NCBI GenBank assembly: GCA_045643185.1
Contig: JAZUKH010000149.1
Location: 1 to 21,506, forward strand
Direction of reading: 5' to 3'
DNA: 21,506 nucleotides
Source: RGIG464 sp045643185
Lineage (GTDB): Bacteria; Myxococcota_A; Bradymonadia; UBA4248
Below, piece by piece: positions 12,699 through 21,506 of this stretch; the stretch's first letter is position 1, and each line of letters starts with the position of its first letter. The position numbers and the translations under genes were made by a program. The notes beneath the pieces were generated by a model. It was not told where the DNA came from. It worked only from the letters and a program-made list of their open reading frames with translations, and did not search any database.

Positions 12699-14693
12699 TT
12701 ATTCATCGAAAAGTTCACGAAGGTCAAGTCCTGCGGGATAACCGTATGAAACGTAACTATCGACGCCATAAGAGAACAGCCCGACGCGTTCAGAAGCCGT
12801 CAGGTCATGTCGTCCATCTTCAATTAATTTATAGGCGACAGCATATTTTTCGTCACCAAAAGGTATAAAGTCGGACTGAGGCAAGGTTTCGCCATCCAAA
12901 ACAACGGTCGTTCCGACGGGAGCAACGATCGAAACGTAGTCATTGATATAATCGGAAGGCGCCAAAAATGTATATTGTTTTCGATATTGTTCGATCGGCA
13001 CCCCAATAATATAAGCGGGATCACCAATGCCAGCACTTTTTGCGCCGCGCCAATCGTTATCGAGACGACATTCCGTCATATTCATAGGATCGTCGGAGCC
13101 TGTCATGAATTGCCCGACGAGGACAGGCGAAGAGGCGTGAATATTGAAGCTCTCGCGCGTCGTGATGTCGATCCACTGACCGGCATTGAGCGTCAAAGCC
13201 GTGCCATCAAAGCCCTGCGTGCCGGTCTCAAAGACATTTGGCGTCGTCGTCACGCGCGTCCCATCGGTACGTGACAAAATACGCCACACGTCGCGCTCCA
13301 TATTACGAGCTTTGAGTTTCGCGGCATTGTATTCCTTGCCCCAAGCGCCGAGCGGATACTGTTGATGCTCGATGTGATCGGCGCAACACGTGATACAGCA
13401 CTTATCTGCGGCCAATCCAGTCGAACCGCCGCACACGAGCGCCTCGCGTTCCGGAATACTTGTCGCTTCGACGCCTGCGAACACGGCGATATTTTTATTC
13501 GCTGTAATGACGGAACCCGTCGGATCTTCCCCAAATGCCGCCGTTTCGAGGTTCAAAACGTCATACTGATCGAGAATAAAGGTCTGGGTCTGCCCTTTCT
13601 TCATCGCGGATATCTCGCCGCCGTTCTTGTCCCAGCCGCTTCGAATTGAACAGGAGGATTTGAATTTGACCTCGGTCTGACCGGGTTCAACGGCAACGAT
13701 CGTCGCAAAGGCGCTAAAAACGTCGTAATTCTGCTTTCGCGCCATGATCATATAGCGCTTGCCCAGTGCCGTCGTCGGAAAGAGCAGGGACGCGTCGTTT
13801 GAGAAAACGCCGACGTTATCGAGCGGGTTGAACTGAGCAGCCGTGATCGGCAAGTCAGACTTGATATGGTAGGCCATCTGAGTAATGCTCGTAGCATTGA
13901 CGGCACTCGCTTCGGGGCATGACACACCGCCATCGTAGCATCCATCGGGTAAAATGGCTTTTTTGATGGACTTTGGCGGGATCACAAAATCCAGCATCGT
14001 CGTCAGCGTATTATTTTTTCGTGTGATAATTTGCACGTTTGCTTCGAGCGTCTCGTGCGTATTGCTCAAAACAACGGCAAACGGCTGCCCTGCAGCGTCA
14101 TAGCCACCGGGATCGAGCGCGTTATCGAGGTCGACAGCCCAGTATTCACAACCGATGTAGCTTGCATTTTTTGTTGTTTTTTCACAAATGGAAATGCATT
14201 GACCTTCTTCACAAACGGTTTTGGGCGAGATATCCTGACATTTTTTGGTGACTTCGTAGGCGGTGCCAGCTTCGTTACACAGCAGGATCGTATCTTCATC
14301 GAGGCAACGTCCTTCACCGGCCTGACAGACGCGTGTCACGCATTTTTGATCGACACAGGTCAATCCGGTTTTGCAATCGAATGCCCCTTTACCGGTACCG
14401 AGCGGATTACAGCCATACCATTGACCATTGGCTTCACAACGCTCAATCGTATTGGGCGTGCACATGACAGCACCACATTCGCCATTAAAGCAGCGTTGTC
14501 CATCTGGGCAATATTCACGCATACGCTCGTTTCCAACACAATGCGAAACTTCACGTTCTGAAATACACGCATTTTGTGTAGCATCGCACGTTTTGATATT
14601 CGGAGTATTATGTTGTTCATTTTCGGGTTGATCTGATTCACAACCCAAACATAAGAAAGCGACGGTTATGAATGCAATAATCCGTTTTTTCAT
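12699..14693 (-). CDS. IgGFc-binding-domain lipoprotein
   Basis: 664 aa. The start at 14693 has AGGA about eight bases upstream and a lipoprotein signal (MKKRIIAFITVAFLCLGC, Cys18). Residues about 30-175 are Cys-rich (CPDGQRCFNGECG, CKTGLTCVDQKC, CQAGEGRCLDEDTILLC). From about 179 (YIGCEYWAVDLDN) to the end it matches the IgGFc-binding N-terminal domain type seen in FCGBP-like and many myxobacterial proteins. Recognisable features are VVLSNTHETLEANVQI, ITAAQFNPLDN, DASLLFPTTALGKRYMIM, FAGVEATSIP, and a Cys cluster KCCITCCADHIEHQQYP. IgG binding itself should not be assumed; in bacteria this domain more likely serves adhesion or cell-surface interaction. It follows the DUF4388/J-like gene by 96 bp, with an inverted repeat in the gap, and precedes hrpB. 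Confidence 0.87.
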   Translation of the reverse strand: MKKRIIAFITVAFLCLGCESDQPENEQHNTPNIKTCDATQNACISEREVSHCVGNERMREYCPDGQRCFNGECGAVMCTPNTIERCEANGQWYGCNPLGTGKGAFDCKTGLTCVDQKCVTRVCQAGEGRCLDEDTILLCNEAGTAYEVTKKCQDISPKTVCEEGQCISICEKTTKNASYIGCEYWAVDLDNALDPGGYDAAGQPFAVVLSNTHETLEANVQIITRKNNTLTTMLDFVIPPKSIKKAILPDGCYDGGVSCPEASAVNATSITQMAYHIKSDLPITAAQFNPLDNVGVFSNDASLLFPTTALGKRYMIMARKQNYDVFSAFATIVAVEPGQTEVKFKSSCSIRSGWDKNGGEISAMKKGQTQTFILDQYDVLNLETAAFGEDPTGSVITANKNIAVFAGVEATSIPEREALVCGGSTGLAADKCCITCCADHIEHQQYPLGAWGKEYNAAKLKARNMERDVWRILSRTDGTRVTTTPNVFETGTQGFDGTALTLNAGQWIDITTRESFNIHASSPVLVGQFMTGSDDPMNMTECRLDNDWRGAKSAGIGDPAYIIGVPIEQYRKQYTFLAPSDYINDYVSIVAPVGTTVVLDGETLPQSDFIPFGDEKYAVAYKLIEDGRHDLTASERVGLFSYGVDSYVSYGYPAGLDLRELFDE

Positions 14694-14728
14694 TCAAATA
14701 TCCTAAAATACAAAGCTCAATCGTGCGC

Positions 14729-14769
14729 AGAAACCGCATTCCAAGAGATCACAAGAGAATGCGATTTCT
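14729..14769 (-). repeat. Imperfect 13-bp inverted repeat between two genes
   Basis: AGAAACCGCATTC (14729-14741) pairs with GAATGCGATTTCT (14757-14769) with one mismatch (C:A on the plus strand, G-U in a minus-strand transcript). It lies between the end of the DUF4388/J-like gene and the IgGFc-domain gene. There is no immediate T-run, so it is more likely a processing or stability element than a strong terminator. Confidence 0.45.
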
Positions 14770-14789
14770 AACACGTCGAATTATCCCAA

Positions 14790-17603
14790 TTAAAATCCTT
14801 TATTGATCTGATCTTTAAGCTTCGTGAAAATGCTACTTTTCGGCTTAGCTGACTCGGCGATTTTTTCAATTTGTGTTTGAACGAACCGCATACATCTTTG
14901 AGTATCAATATCGGCGGGGTTAATTTTATTCGCCATCATGAAGTCGTCCGCAGCTTTTTCGAACTCTTCGAGAATGAGTTCAATTTTTCCACAGAAGTAA
15001 TAAATGCTAAAGATGAAATTAATGGCAGCCTGATCACGGCTATCCGTATATTTCTTCTGAGCATCGGGCAGAAATTCACGCAATTTGAGGACAGCGTCAG
15101 CGCGTTTCTCAGCTTCATTGAGGGCGTTCGCATAAACGAGGTTGATCTGATATTCCTTATTATCGGGCTCCCCTTCACAAGCGAGCTGGAAGGCGTTGAC
15201 CGCGTCGGGAATGAGATCGAGCAGGAGTTTTTTTCGCCCAGTCTGGAAATACTGGAGCGGCGTGGTTTGTGTCTGAACGGGTCGGATCATTCCGCCAGCG
15301 TCTTTTTCGCCCTGAACCGCGTTCCCGATACCTGAACCGCGCCCACGCACGCCGCGCAAATTCGAGTCAGAAGGACGGCGCCCAATGAGGTTGGACTGAC
15401 TTGACGAGCGAGGATTGAGCGAGGAAGACGAAGCTCGCTTTTCAGCGAGGTAGTCGCTCATTTTTTGCGCCTGAACGGTACGAAGGTTTTCGGACTGAGG
15501 CGTTGCCATACGATTTGGTACGGACGACATCGTCGAGTTTGAGGACGGACGAATGAAAACACGTTGATTTGAGGAATAAACGCGGTCATTTTCGTTCGAC
15601 CCGATCGCCTGCAGTTCGCGAGAGACCTGGTTGAGCTTATCGTTATTGTTATTGAGCGCCACCTCGTTGGTCGACAGGGTCGAAATGCGATGACGCGTGC
15701 TGCCGATACGCGGATTTCCCAACCCGGACTCGAAAGCAGACACCGACGGCATGGTTGCCACGGAACGATTCTGCAATGTCATACCGATGCGTTCAGACTT
15801 GGAAAGACGCGGATAGATGTTGTTCATCATCATGACGAGGTCATTCGCCAACTGAACGATCTCCGGATCTTTGTAACGGACGTAACGGTCGGTGTGATAT
15901 CGATTGATCCAGGCATAATACGCATCATCGAGTGCTTTCGTACCGCATCCCTGTTTAAGCCCGAGAATGGCGTAACCGTCAGAGTTTTCAAAACTATCGC
16001 GGATCTTAATGAGTTCTGTGCGAATCGTATTGAGGTGCGAATCATTCGAGGCATCGAGCGTAATACGCGACTTTTCGCGATGGTCGTGCAGGGTGACACG
16101 TGGCGTATTGGCATAGATGACCTGTGCCGGTTCCATGGACACGACGTCAGTGAAAGTCACTTCATCGCACAACCAGGCGCGATAGATATCGCGGGCGAGT
16201 AGATCCATGGACATATTACCAATGCCCATGATGTCGTTGAGGCGCTTTGCCCCGAGACATTCCTTCCACCACTGGAACGAAGCGTGCGTATGCTGTTCCT
16301 CATCAAAACAATCGGTAACCAGCAAATAGTGGCGCATCTCATAACCGAGTGTGCGCAGGATCTGGTTAAGGGACAACTGATCGTTAACGACGCGCGTCAC
16401 AAGATCTTCGACATCGAGCGGCGTGCAGTCGCGAGAAAGCATTCCAACGGGGTTAAAGGTGAAACTACCAGTTTCCCAAAGACAGGCGCTTTCGAGGAAG
16501 GAAAGCTGGCTGCTGGAAGCAGCTTTTCCTTCTTTGTACTCAATGTGGATCGTGCGAGTCTCATTTTTCACTTCGAGGATACCGGTCAGACCGAGTCGTT
16601 GGATCTGAACGATGACGCGCATGATCGTTCCGAATTCGATCGAGCCGAACTGGATATCATTGGCACTGCGTTTGACCACAACGGTTCCGACCTCATCGGC
16701 GTTATGCACAGAGGACTGCGTATCGTAGAGGGGATCGAACGGTTTTTGTCTGATCGCGCTTTCGGAGACCTGAATATTTCGATGTCCAAATTCCGGCTGC
16801 GGCTGTGGGTTTATCGGATCAGCGATGCAGTTTGTCTCGCTTGAAGAAGCGAGCAACGCGCGTTCGATGGCGGATGCCTCGCTGCTCGTCATGCCCGAAA
16901 TGCTTGAAATGCCAGAAATCGTTCCAGAGCTGGAAATATCGCCCATGATCATCTGGAGATCAGAATTCAGTTCAGCTTCAGACGCACGGATACGAGGGCC
17001 TCCCGAACTGTCGGTCGTAATATTTTTTGCGGAAGACGTACCGGCACGTCGCAGTCCAAGCGGCATGGATGAAACGGCCGCGATAGCTTCGACGCTTTGA
17101 CGAGGAGCCTGACTCATCTGACTGATCGACAGGGCTTCCCGACGCAGTCCCAATGCCGACGAATCTGAAACATCGGGCAAAATAGAGCGATTGAATTTTC
17201 GTCGTCCAGCAAACGAGCTGTCAGAAGTCGAAAAGCGTGACTCTGTAAAGATCTCAGGACAACTTGTCTGAAGTTCCAAAAAGAATTCGGACGCATTTGC
17301 CGGATAACTGATGTAACTCATGCCCGCGTAAAATTCGTTGATAATACGCGTACCATCGTAAGAAAGGCCGATAAAAATGGTCTTTACACCGAGCAAGCGC
17401 AGCTGTGAAGCCGCACTCCAGATCTGAAGGGGCTGAACATCGTCCTCAACGAGCTCGCCATAGACCAAAGCCAGGTCAAATTTGGACGAAGTCAGTTCTC
17501 GCGCGGCTTCATCCCACTGGGCGCAGAAAATCAGTTCAGATCCACGCAGACCCTCAGTCAGAAATTTCTGCAAATAGCGGTTTACGACACATAAGAGTTT
17601 CAT
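14790..17603 (-). CDS. Receiver-like / DUF4388 / J-like / TPR multidomain protein
   Basis: 937 aa, cytoplasmic (no signal or membrane segment). Residues 1-120 resemble a response-regulator receiver fold. A Ser-rich low-complexity linker follows. Residues about 320-490 match DUF4388 (FGTIMRVIVQIQRLGLTGIL ... GTGSF-like ETGSFTFNP). Residues about 540-605 resemble a J-domain (YAILGLKQGCGTKALDDAYY, then RYHTDRY), with HTD in place of the canonical HPD, so DnaK stimulation is doubtful. Another Ser/Asn-rich linker leads to C-terminal TPR-like helices (about 780-918). This order is typical of myxobacterial regulatory or scaffold proteins; a partner is not evident. An AGGA lies about ten bases before the ATG at 17603. 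It begins 66 bp after the upstream TPR gene on the same strand and is probably co-transcribed with it. Confidence 0.82.
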   Translation of the reverse strand: MKLLCVVNRYLQKFLTEGLRGSELIFCAQWDEAARELTSSKFDLALVYGELVEDDVQPLQIWSAASQLRLLGVKTIFIGLSYDGTRIINEFYAGMSYISYPANASEFFLELQTSCPEIFTESRFSTSDSSFAGRRKFNRSILPDVSDSSALGLRREALSISQMSQAPRQSVEAIAAVSSMPLGLRRAGTSSAKNITTDSSGGPRIRASEAELNSDLQMIMGDISSSGTISGISSISGMTSSEASAIERALLASSSETNCIADPINPQPQPEFGHRNIQVSESAIRQKPFDPLYDTQSSVHNADEVGTVVVKRSANDIQFGSIEFGTIMRVIVQIQRLGLTGILEVKNETRTIHIEYKEGKAASSSQLSFLESACLWETGSFTFNPVGMLSRDCTPLDVEDLVTRVVNDQLSLNQILRTLGYEMRHYLLVTDCFDEEQHTHASFQWWKECLGAKRLNDIMGIGNMSMDLLARDIYRAWLCDEVTFTDVVSMEPAQVIYANTPRVTLHDHREKSRITLDASNDSHLNTIRTELIKIRDSFENSDGYAILGLKQGCGTKALDDAYYAWINRYHTDRYVRYKDPEIVQLANDLVMMMNNIYPRLSKSERIGMTLQNRSVATMPSVSAFESGLGNPRIGSTRHRISTLSTNEVALNNNNDKLNQVSRELQAIGSNENDRVYSSNQRVFIRPSSNSTMSSVPNRMATPQSENLRTVQAQKMSDYLAEKRASSSSLNPRSSSQSNLIGRRPSDSNLRGVRGRGSGIGNAVQGEKDAGGMIRPVQTQTTPLQYFQTGRKKLLLDLIPDAVNAFQLACEGEPDNKEYQINLVYANALNEAEKRADAVLKLREFLPDAQKKYTDSRDQAAINFIFSIYYFCGKIELILEEFEKAADDFMMANKINPADIDTQRCMRFVQTQIEKIAESAKPKSSIFTKLKDQINKGF

Positions 17604-17669
17604 CGTACAAACATCCTGTCATTCTCATTTTGTGGAGCAAGACTTACCAAATCATGCCCGCAGTATACT

Positions 17670-20600
17670 CTATAAATGCTCAATTTCGTGCATAATTTCT
17701 TTGCGTGCATTTTCGCTCAGATATTTCGATTTATCGACATACCGTTTGAGCATTTCCGATGCAGCTTTTTTATTTCCAAAGTCTCGGTACATATACCCGA
17801 GTCGTTCATAGATCTCACAAGCCTCGCGCACGCCGTTAATGCCCGTCGTTTCGAGGTCGGCAAAGCCGCCCTCGTAAGCCTTTTCAAAAGCCGTGAGAGC
17901 CTCTTTTCGTTTATCGAGTTTAAGAAGTGCAATCCCCTTAATGTAGTAACGAATGGCGTCCATCGCCTCATGTTCTTCGACGATTTGAATTTTAGCGAGG
18001 GTGTCTTTCGCATTCCCCCCTTCGTGAATGAACACGGCGTAGCCTTTCGTATACATCATGTTCTCGGGCGCAAGTTGTTCCGCATTTTCGAAGTCTTCTT
18101 TGGCTTCAGCGCGTTTATTCTTTGACTGTTGAATGAGCGCACGCTGGTAGTAGGCATGGGCCACTTCGCTGCGTTGTTCTTCATCCGCCTTGTTGATGGC
18201 ACTGTTATCCGCGAGCCACGAATCGATGACAAAGGCGAAGGAGCGCATTGCATCGTCCTGCTGTCCCATTTCGACGAGCGTATTGCCGATCCACAAAGCG
18301 TAGGTACGTTTTACTTCGTCCTTCGTATGCGCTTCGGTGAACTGTTGAAGCGCCGTGGCATAATCCCTAAGTTCGTAAGCACTTCGTCCGTTGTAGAAAT
18401 GCGCTTCAGGGTGATTCATGTCGTTATTGAGCGTGCGGTCGAAGTACTGACGCGCCGACTCATAAAGTGCTCGGTCATAGAAGAGTTTACCGATGTAGAA
18501 CAGGAAAATGGGGTTTTCAGGTTCCTGCGAGACCAACACGCTCATGCGTTTGAGCGCATCGTCCGAATCGCCCAAATCATTGACGAAACGCGCCATTTCG
18601 TACTGATGCAACGAAGTGAGCGCACGGATCTTTTTGAGTTTGTCCATGCATTTCGTGACCGTTTCACGATCTTTTAACATCATGGACGAACGAGCCAGTG
18701 TGCCGATAAGACGCGCGTCCTGCGGGTAGATGACGAGCATACGGTTGAGAAGCGCCACCGCGTCTTCAGCCTTTCCCTGCGAATTGAGGATCAAAGCCAA
18801 AGCATAAGCTTCGGTGGATTCGACCGCCGTCTTCTGCCATGCGCTGAAATCCGTCGTTTGCAGGAAATCCGGGTCACCTTTAAGACGCTTTTCAACAAAC
18901 GGTTTGAGATTCAGCGTCCATTCAAGGCGAGGATCACGTTCAGCTTCGACCAAAGCCTCAAGCGATTCCTTGAAGTGTTCCTGGGCGTATTCCGAGATAG
19001 AGCGATAGATCCACAGAATGATGTCATCGGGCTTGAGCTTGATGCTTTGATCGATCGCTTTGGAAAGCGCCTGAATGTCATCGGGCAACAATGTTTTCTT
19101 GCCCAGATAGAGATTATCCAACCCGGCCGTATATAGGAGCATCTTGGCATAAAGTCGGCGCGCATCAGCATTTTCCGCATCCGTGTCAATCGCGGCCTGC
19201 AGAATAACACGGCACTGATCGGTTTTACCTTTTTGGATGCAGATATCTGCGATGTTTTCGAGCAAAACCGGCTGTTTAGCGTAAGTTTGGATATTTTCCT
19301 CAATGCCTTTGACGAATTCAGCCCATTCCATGCTCGAAGCCTGCGCATTCATCTTAATGGTCATGGCATTTTCGATGGCGCTGGGTTCACCGGTGCTCAA
19401 CGCAATGACGTCGTCACAAAGTTTGATCGTTTCTTCGAAATTACCGAGGTTGTACTGAATTTCGGCATCGAGCGCGCGGGCGCCAGGATACATTTCTTCG
19501 GGTTTATCCCCCAAGTAGCGTTCCAGACGGGCATGTGCTTCTTCGAAATGGCCCACATGGATCTCAGCTTCGGCATAAAGGTAATCGGCAATCGGCCAGC
19601 CCTTAATGTCTTTGACGTTGTCACAAATCTTCTTGGAGATCTCCAGACGCGATTCATAATCCTCTTTGGCTTCGATCGTACTATTGCGCACACCGATCAT
19701 TTTGAGAATCGTCACAACGTCATTATAGGGCTCCTGAGTCGGGATCATTCCCTCGTATTTTGCGGCTTTTTCATTGTCGCCTTTGAACGATGCCCATCCC
19801 CAGAGACCGAGTGCACACCATCCTCCCTGACATTTGCCTTCTTCCTCGATACGGGAAACAGAAGACTCGATCATAGACAACTGATCTTCGAGATCAGCCC
19901 TGAAACGCGTCGTTCCCATGAGGATACTGACCATGATCTGTCCCTGATTTTCGAGGCGCTGTTCCGGAGTAATATCGGGCACAGAAAGGTTTTTGATCGC
20001 GCGGTCAAAGAAAGCCTTGTAACCGCCCAACGAATCCTTCTTGAGCATTTCAGGCGTGAGTTCTACGACACTGACATTCTCGATCTGCGCCAATTCGTCA
20101 TCGCTAACTTGCTGAGCTTTTTGAATACCCGCATAAATACCGGCGATCATGGCAACGACAACGGCGACGACACCAACGACCATAATGACTTTTCGGCGCT
20201 GTTTTTGGCGTTTGGCATCTAATTCGGCTTTCTGTTTATCACGAACTTCTTTGAGTTTCTGTTCAGCCGCTTCACTTTTAGTCGCCTTGATCGACGCAAT
20301 ATCAAAGACCATCTCGCCGTCGTTCCCATCGGGCACTTCTTTGACGACTTTTTCACCAGGAATATCTTCGACTTCACCTTTGATCTTGGTATCTTCGGTT
20401 TTCTGTTCTTTGAGACTCGATTTTTGAGCAGACTGAATTGACCCTAACAAGCCTCCGAAGCCGAAGTCCATACCAGCATCAGCGGACTCAGCCTGAGACG
20501 GATTTGCCGACGCGCCCGGTTCCTCACCGACCATATCGGCAGGCGCGTCAACGACCAGGCGTCCCGCACGCTCACGAGCCAGATCATTACCACCCGACAA

Positions 20601-21506
20601 GCTCATGACACCGAGTGGATCATCGTTGATCAACAGCCCAGAGTCGTTGTTGATGTCCGTCGAGTTGAACGCTCCACCATTCGCATCCGTCGACGGATTA
20701 GGCACGGCGTTGTTCAGTCTGATCTTCGGCACATTGGTAATATTCGAATTATTATTGTGAATGGCGCTGCTTTCTTTAGTATCAACAGGCGTCAAATGGC
20801 CATTCGTCGGTTTTTCTCCATCTTCCAGGCTCATGGAACCGAGATCGACCGTATGCGTATGTTTGAAGGGGCCATCCGTCTCATTCAGCTGTTGACGTCC
20901 CATTGCTTGTTGTTCAGCCATTTCAGCCTGAAAACGGTTAAAATCGAGCGTCGGGTTGTGTGAGATGTAGCGATCACCACCAGGGGGCGGTGTTAAAGCG
21001 GTGTCGAGTTCGTCCAACACAGCAGAGGGTGAACGACGACGGCTGCTCATCGGTTCTTCAAGCGGAGGCAACGGGTTGGGAATCGAACTGACCCCAGCAC
21101 TACGCGGTTGATTCGAAGAATTTTCACTGACTATCTTATCCAGATCTTCTAATTCGCTCAAGGGAGCCGACGCCGCGGGAACTGCCGACCTGTTTGCCGA
21201 ACTCGCCGCAACGATCTTGGGTTTGGACAGACTCAACCCGCTTGAACCATTGCGTCGCGGCACTGAATCACTCAACGGATCACCCAACAGGTTTAACGCA
21301 TCAAATGAAGGCGCCGAATTCTTGGCTTTTGAAGACGGCAAATCTTCTCGAGAAGACGCAGGCTGGTCGCCAAAAAGACCGAGCGTATCATACGAAGGCA
21401 ATGGGCCATTGGCTTTTGGCGAAGGAAATTCGTCAACGCCGCGACCAACGCCTTTCGGCGAAGGAAATTCGTCGACGCCGCGCCCCCCAGCTTTGGGCGA
21501 AGGAAG
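17670..21506 (-). CDS. Large single-pass TPR protein (5' end beyond window)
   Basis: At least 1278 aa. The frame stays open to the window edge; the first possible in-frame start inside (TTG at 21401) lies within a repeat and is not a credible start. The N-terminal 430 residues are polar, low complexity and probably disordered, with repeated FPSPKxxGRGVDE units and PS(Y/F)D(T/A)L(G/N)L(F/L)GD motifs. A basic stop sequence (KRQKQRRK) precedes one membrane helix (VIMVVGVVAVVVAMIAGIYA, about residue 435). The remaining 800 residues, predicted to be periplasmic, are helical TPR-like repeats (for example FLFYIGKLFYDRALYESARQ and HFYNGRSAYELRDYATALQQ). Many myxobacterial proteins of this build start with a zinc-ribbon or GYF domain; that part is not visible. 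Likely a scaffold; function unknown. Possibly in one operon with the genes at 14790-17603 and 12699-14693. Confidence 0.85.
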   Translation of the reverse strand, partial: LPSPKAGGRGVDEFPSPKGVGRGVDEFPSPKANGPLPSYDTLGLFGDQPASSREDLPSSKAKNSAPSFDALNLLGDPLSDSVPRRNGSSGLSLSKPKIVAASSANRSAVPAASAPLSELEDLDKIVSENSSNQPRSAGVSSIPNPLPPLEEPMSSRRRSPSAVLDELDTALTPPPGGDRYISHNPTLDFNRFQAEMAEQQAMGRQQLNETDGPFKHTHTVDLGSMSLEDGEKPTNGHLTPVDTKESSAIHNNNSNITNVPKIRLNNAVPNPSTDANGGAFNSTDINNDSGLLINDDPLGVMSLSGGNDLARERAGRLVVDAPADMVGEEPGASANPSQAESADAGMDFGFGGLLGSIQSAQKSSLKEQKTEDTKIKGEVEDIPGEKVVKEVPDGNDGEMVFDIASIKATKSEAAEQKLKEVRDKQKAELDAKRQKQRRKVIMVVGVVAVVVAMIAGIYAGIQKAQQVSDDELAQIENVSVVELTPEMLKKDSLGGYKAFFDRAIKNLSVPDITPEQRLENQGQIMVSILMGTTRFRADLEDQLSMIESSVSRIEEEGKCQGGWCALGLWGWASFKGDNEKAAKYEGMIPTQEPYNDVVTILKMIGVRNSTIEAKEDYESRLEISKKICDNVKDIKGWPIADYLYAEAEIHVGHFEEAHARLERYLGDKPEEMYPGARALDAEIQYNLGNFEETIKLCDDVIALSTGEPSAIENAMTIKMNAQASSMEWAEFVKGIEENIQTYAKQPVLLENIADICIQKGKTDQCRVILQAAIDTDAENADARRLYAKMLLYTAGLDNLYLGKKTLLPDDIQALSKAIDQSIKLKPDDIILWIYRSISEYAQEHFKESLEALVEAERDPRLEWTLNLKPFVEKRLKGDPDFLQTTDFSAWQKTAVESTEAYALALILNSQGKAEDAVALLNRMLVIYPQDARLIGTLARSSMMLKDRETVTKCMDKLKKIRALTSLHQYEMARFVNDLGDSDDALKRMSVLVSQEPENPIFLFYIGKLFYDRALYESARQYFDRTLNNDMNHPEAHFYNGRSAYELRDYATALQQFTEAHTKDEVKRTYALWIGNTLVEMGQQDDAMRSFAFVIDSWLADNSAINKADEEQRSEVAHAYYQRALIQQSKNKRAEAKEDFENAEQLAPENMMYTKGYAVFIHEGGNAKDTLAKIQIVEEHEAMDAIRYYIKGIALLKLDKRKEALTAFEKAYEGGFADLETTGINGVREACEIYERLGYMYRDFGNKKAASEMLKRYVDKSKYLSENARKEIMHEIEHL
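21421..21506 (-). repeat. 39-bp in-frame tandem repeat at the N-terminal side of the TPR gene
   Basis: GAAGGAA recurs at 21421, 21460 and 21499, exactly 39 bp apart, encoding the 13-residue unit FPSPKxxGRGVDE. The array continues past the window edge. Confidence 0.75.

Noticed and set aside
19233..20222. 329-codon plus-strand open frame
   Set aside because: Lies opposite the TPR gene, reads as low-quality residues with no domain, and has no ribosome binding site or family resemblance; a reverse-strand shadow.
21399..21401. TTG at 21401 as start of the TPR gene
   Set aside because: The same frame and the same repeat units continue upstream to the window edge, so the true start is outside.

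Overview
The window looks like chromosome of a Myxococcota-type bacterium (the former Deltaproteobacteria). This is inferred from protein style, not from a marker gene. It carries several Cys-rich lipoproteins with 'NCGGCG' and 'GDGRC' motifs, an IgGFc-binding-domain lipoprotein, a receiver-like/DUF4388/J-like/TPR protein and a giant single-pass TPR protein, all favourites of that phylum. Base composition is moderate, lower than in Myxococcus itself. No rRNA, tRNA, CRISPR array, intact transposase or prophage gene was found.

Layout. (1) 2-1342, plus strand: the 3' part of a large superfamily-1 helicase ending in a Vsr/MTES_1575-like nuclease domain. (2) 1415-6301, minus strand: a compact three-gene unit, read from high to low coordinates, of a secreted or membrane-anchored TPR-like/coiled-coil protein followed by two tandem paralogous lipoproteins. 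Each paralogue has a Cys-rich stalk, a PKD-like 'DWGDG' strand and a run of DUF285 (BspA-like) repeats. (3) 6302-7114: a gene-free stretch, AT-rich on the gene side and turning into a GC-rich cluster of inverted repeats. (4) 7115-8269, minus strand: lrgA and lrgB. (5) 8270-9023: no convincing gene; two terminator-like hairpins, two possible coding remnants and two nested palindromes. (6) 9024-9698, plus strand: a small lipoprotein made of four six-cysteine repeats. (7) 9699-10012: a convergent gap packed with long hairpins. (8) 10013-12514, minus strand: hrpB. (9) 12515-12698: three consecutive palindromes and a terminator. (10) 12699-21506, minus strand: an IgGFc-binding lipoprotein, the DUF4388/J-like/TPR protein and a TPR membrane protein that runs off the window.

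The most unusual signal is not a gene. Most of the larger gaps hold palindromes that share an architecture but not a stem sequence: a GC-rich outer stem ending in GC, one unpaired G, then an inner part starting TAT(T) and ending A(A)TA. Three in a row at 12528-12632 keep nearly the same loop (core TTGAGC..AAGCGA) while their 7-8 bp stems differ completely yet still pair. Longer members at 9765-9900 have 22-25 bp inner stems. This looks like a REP-like or otherwise hairpin-dependent repeat family whose structure, not stem sequence, is kept.

Functionally, the genes are mostly cell-surface display (five predicted secreted proteins, four of them lipoproteins), two nucleic-acid helicases, and TPR scaffold proteins typical of complex myxobacterial envelopes.
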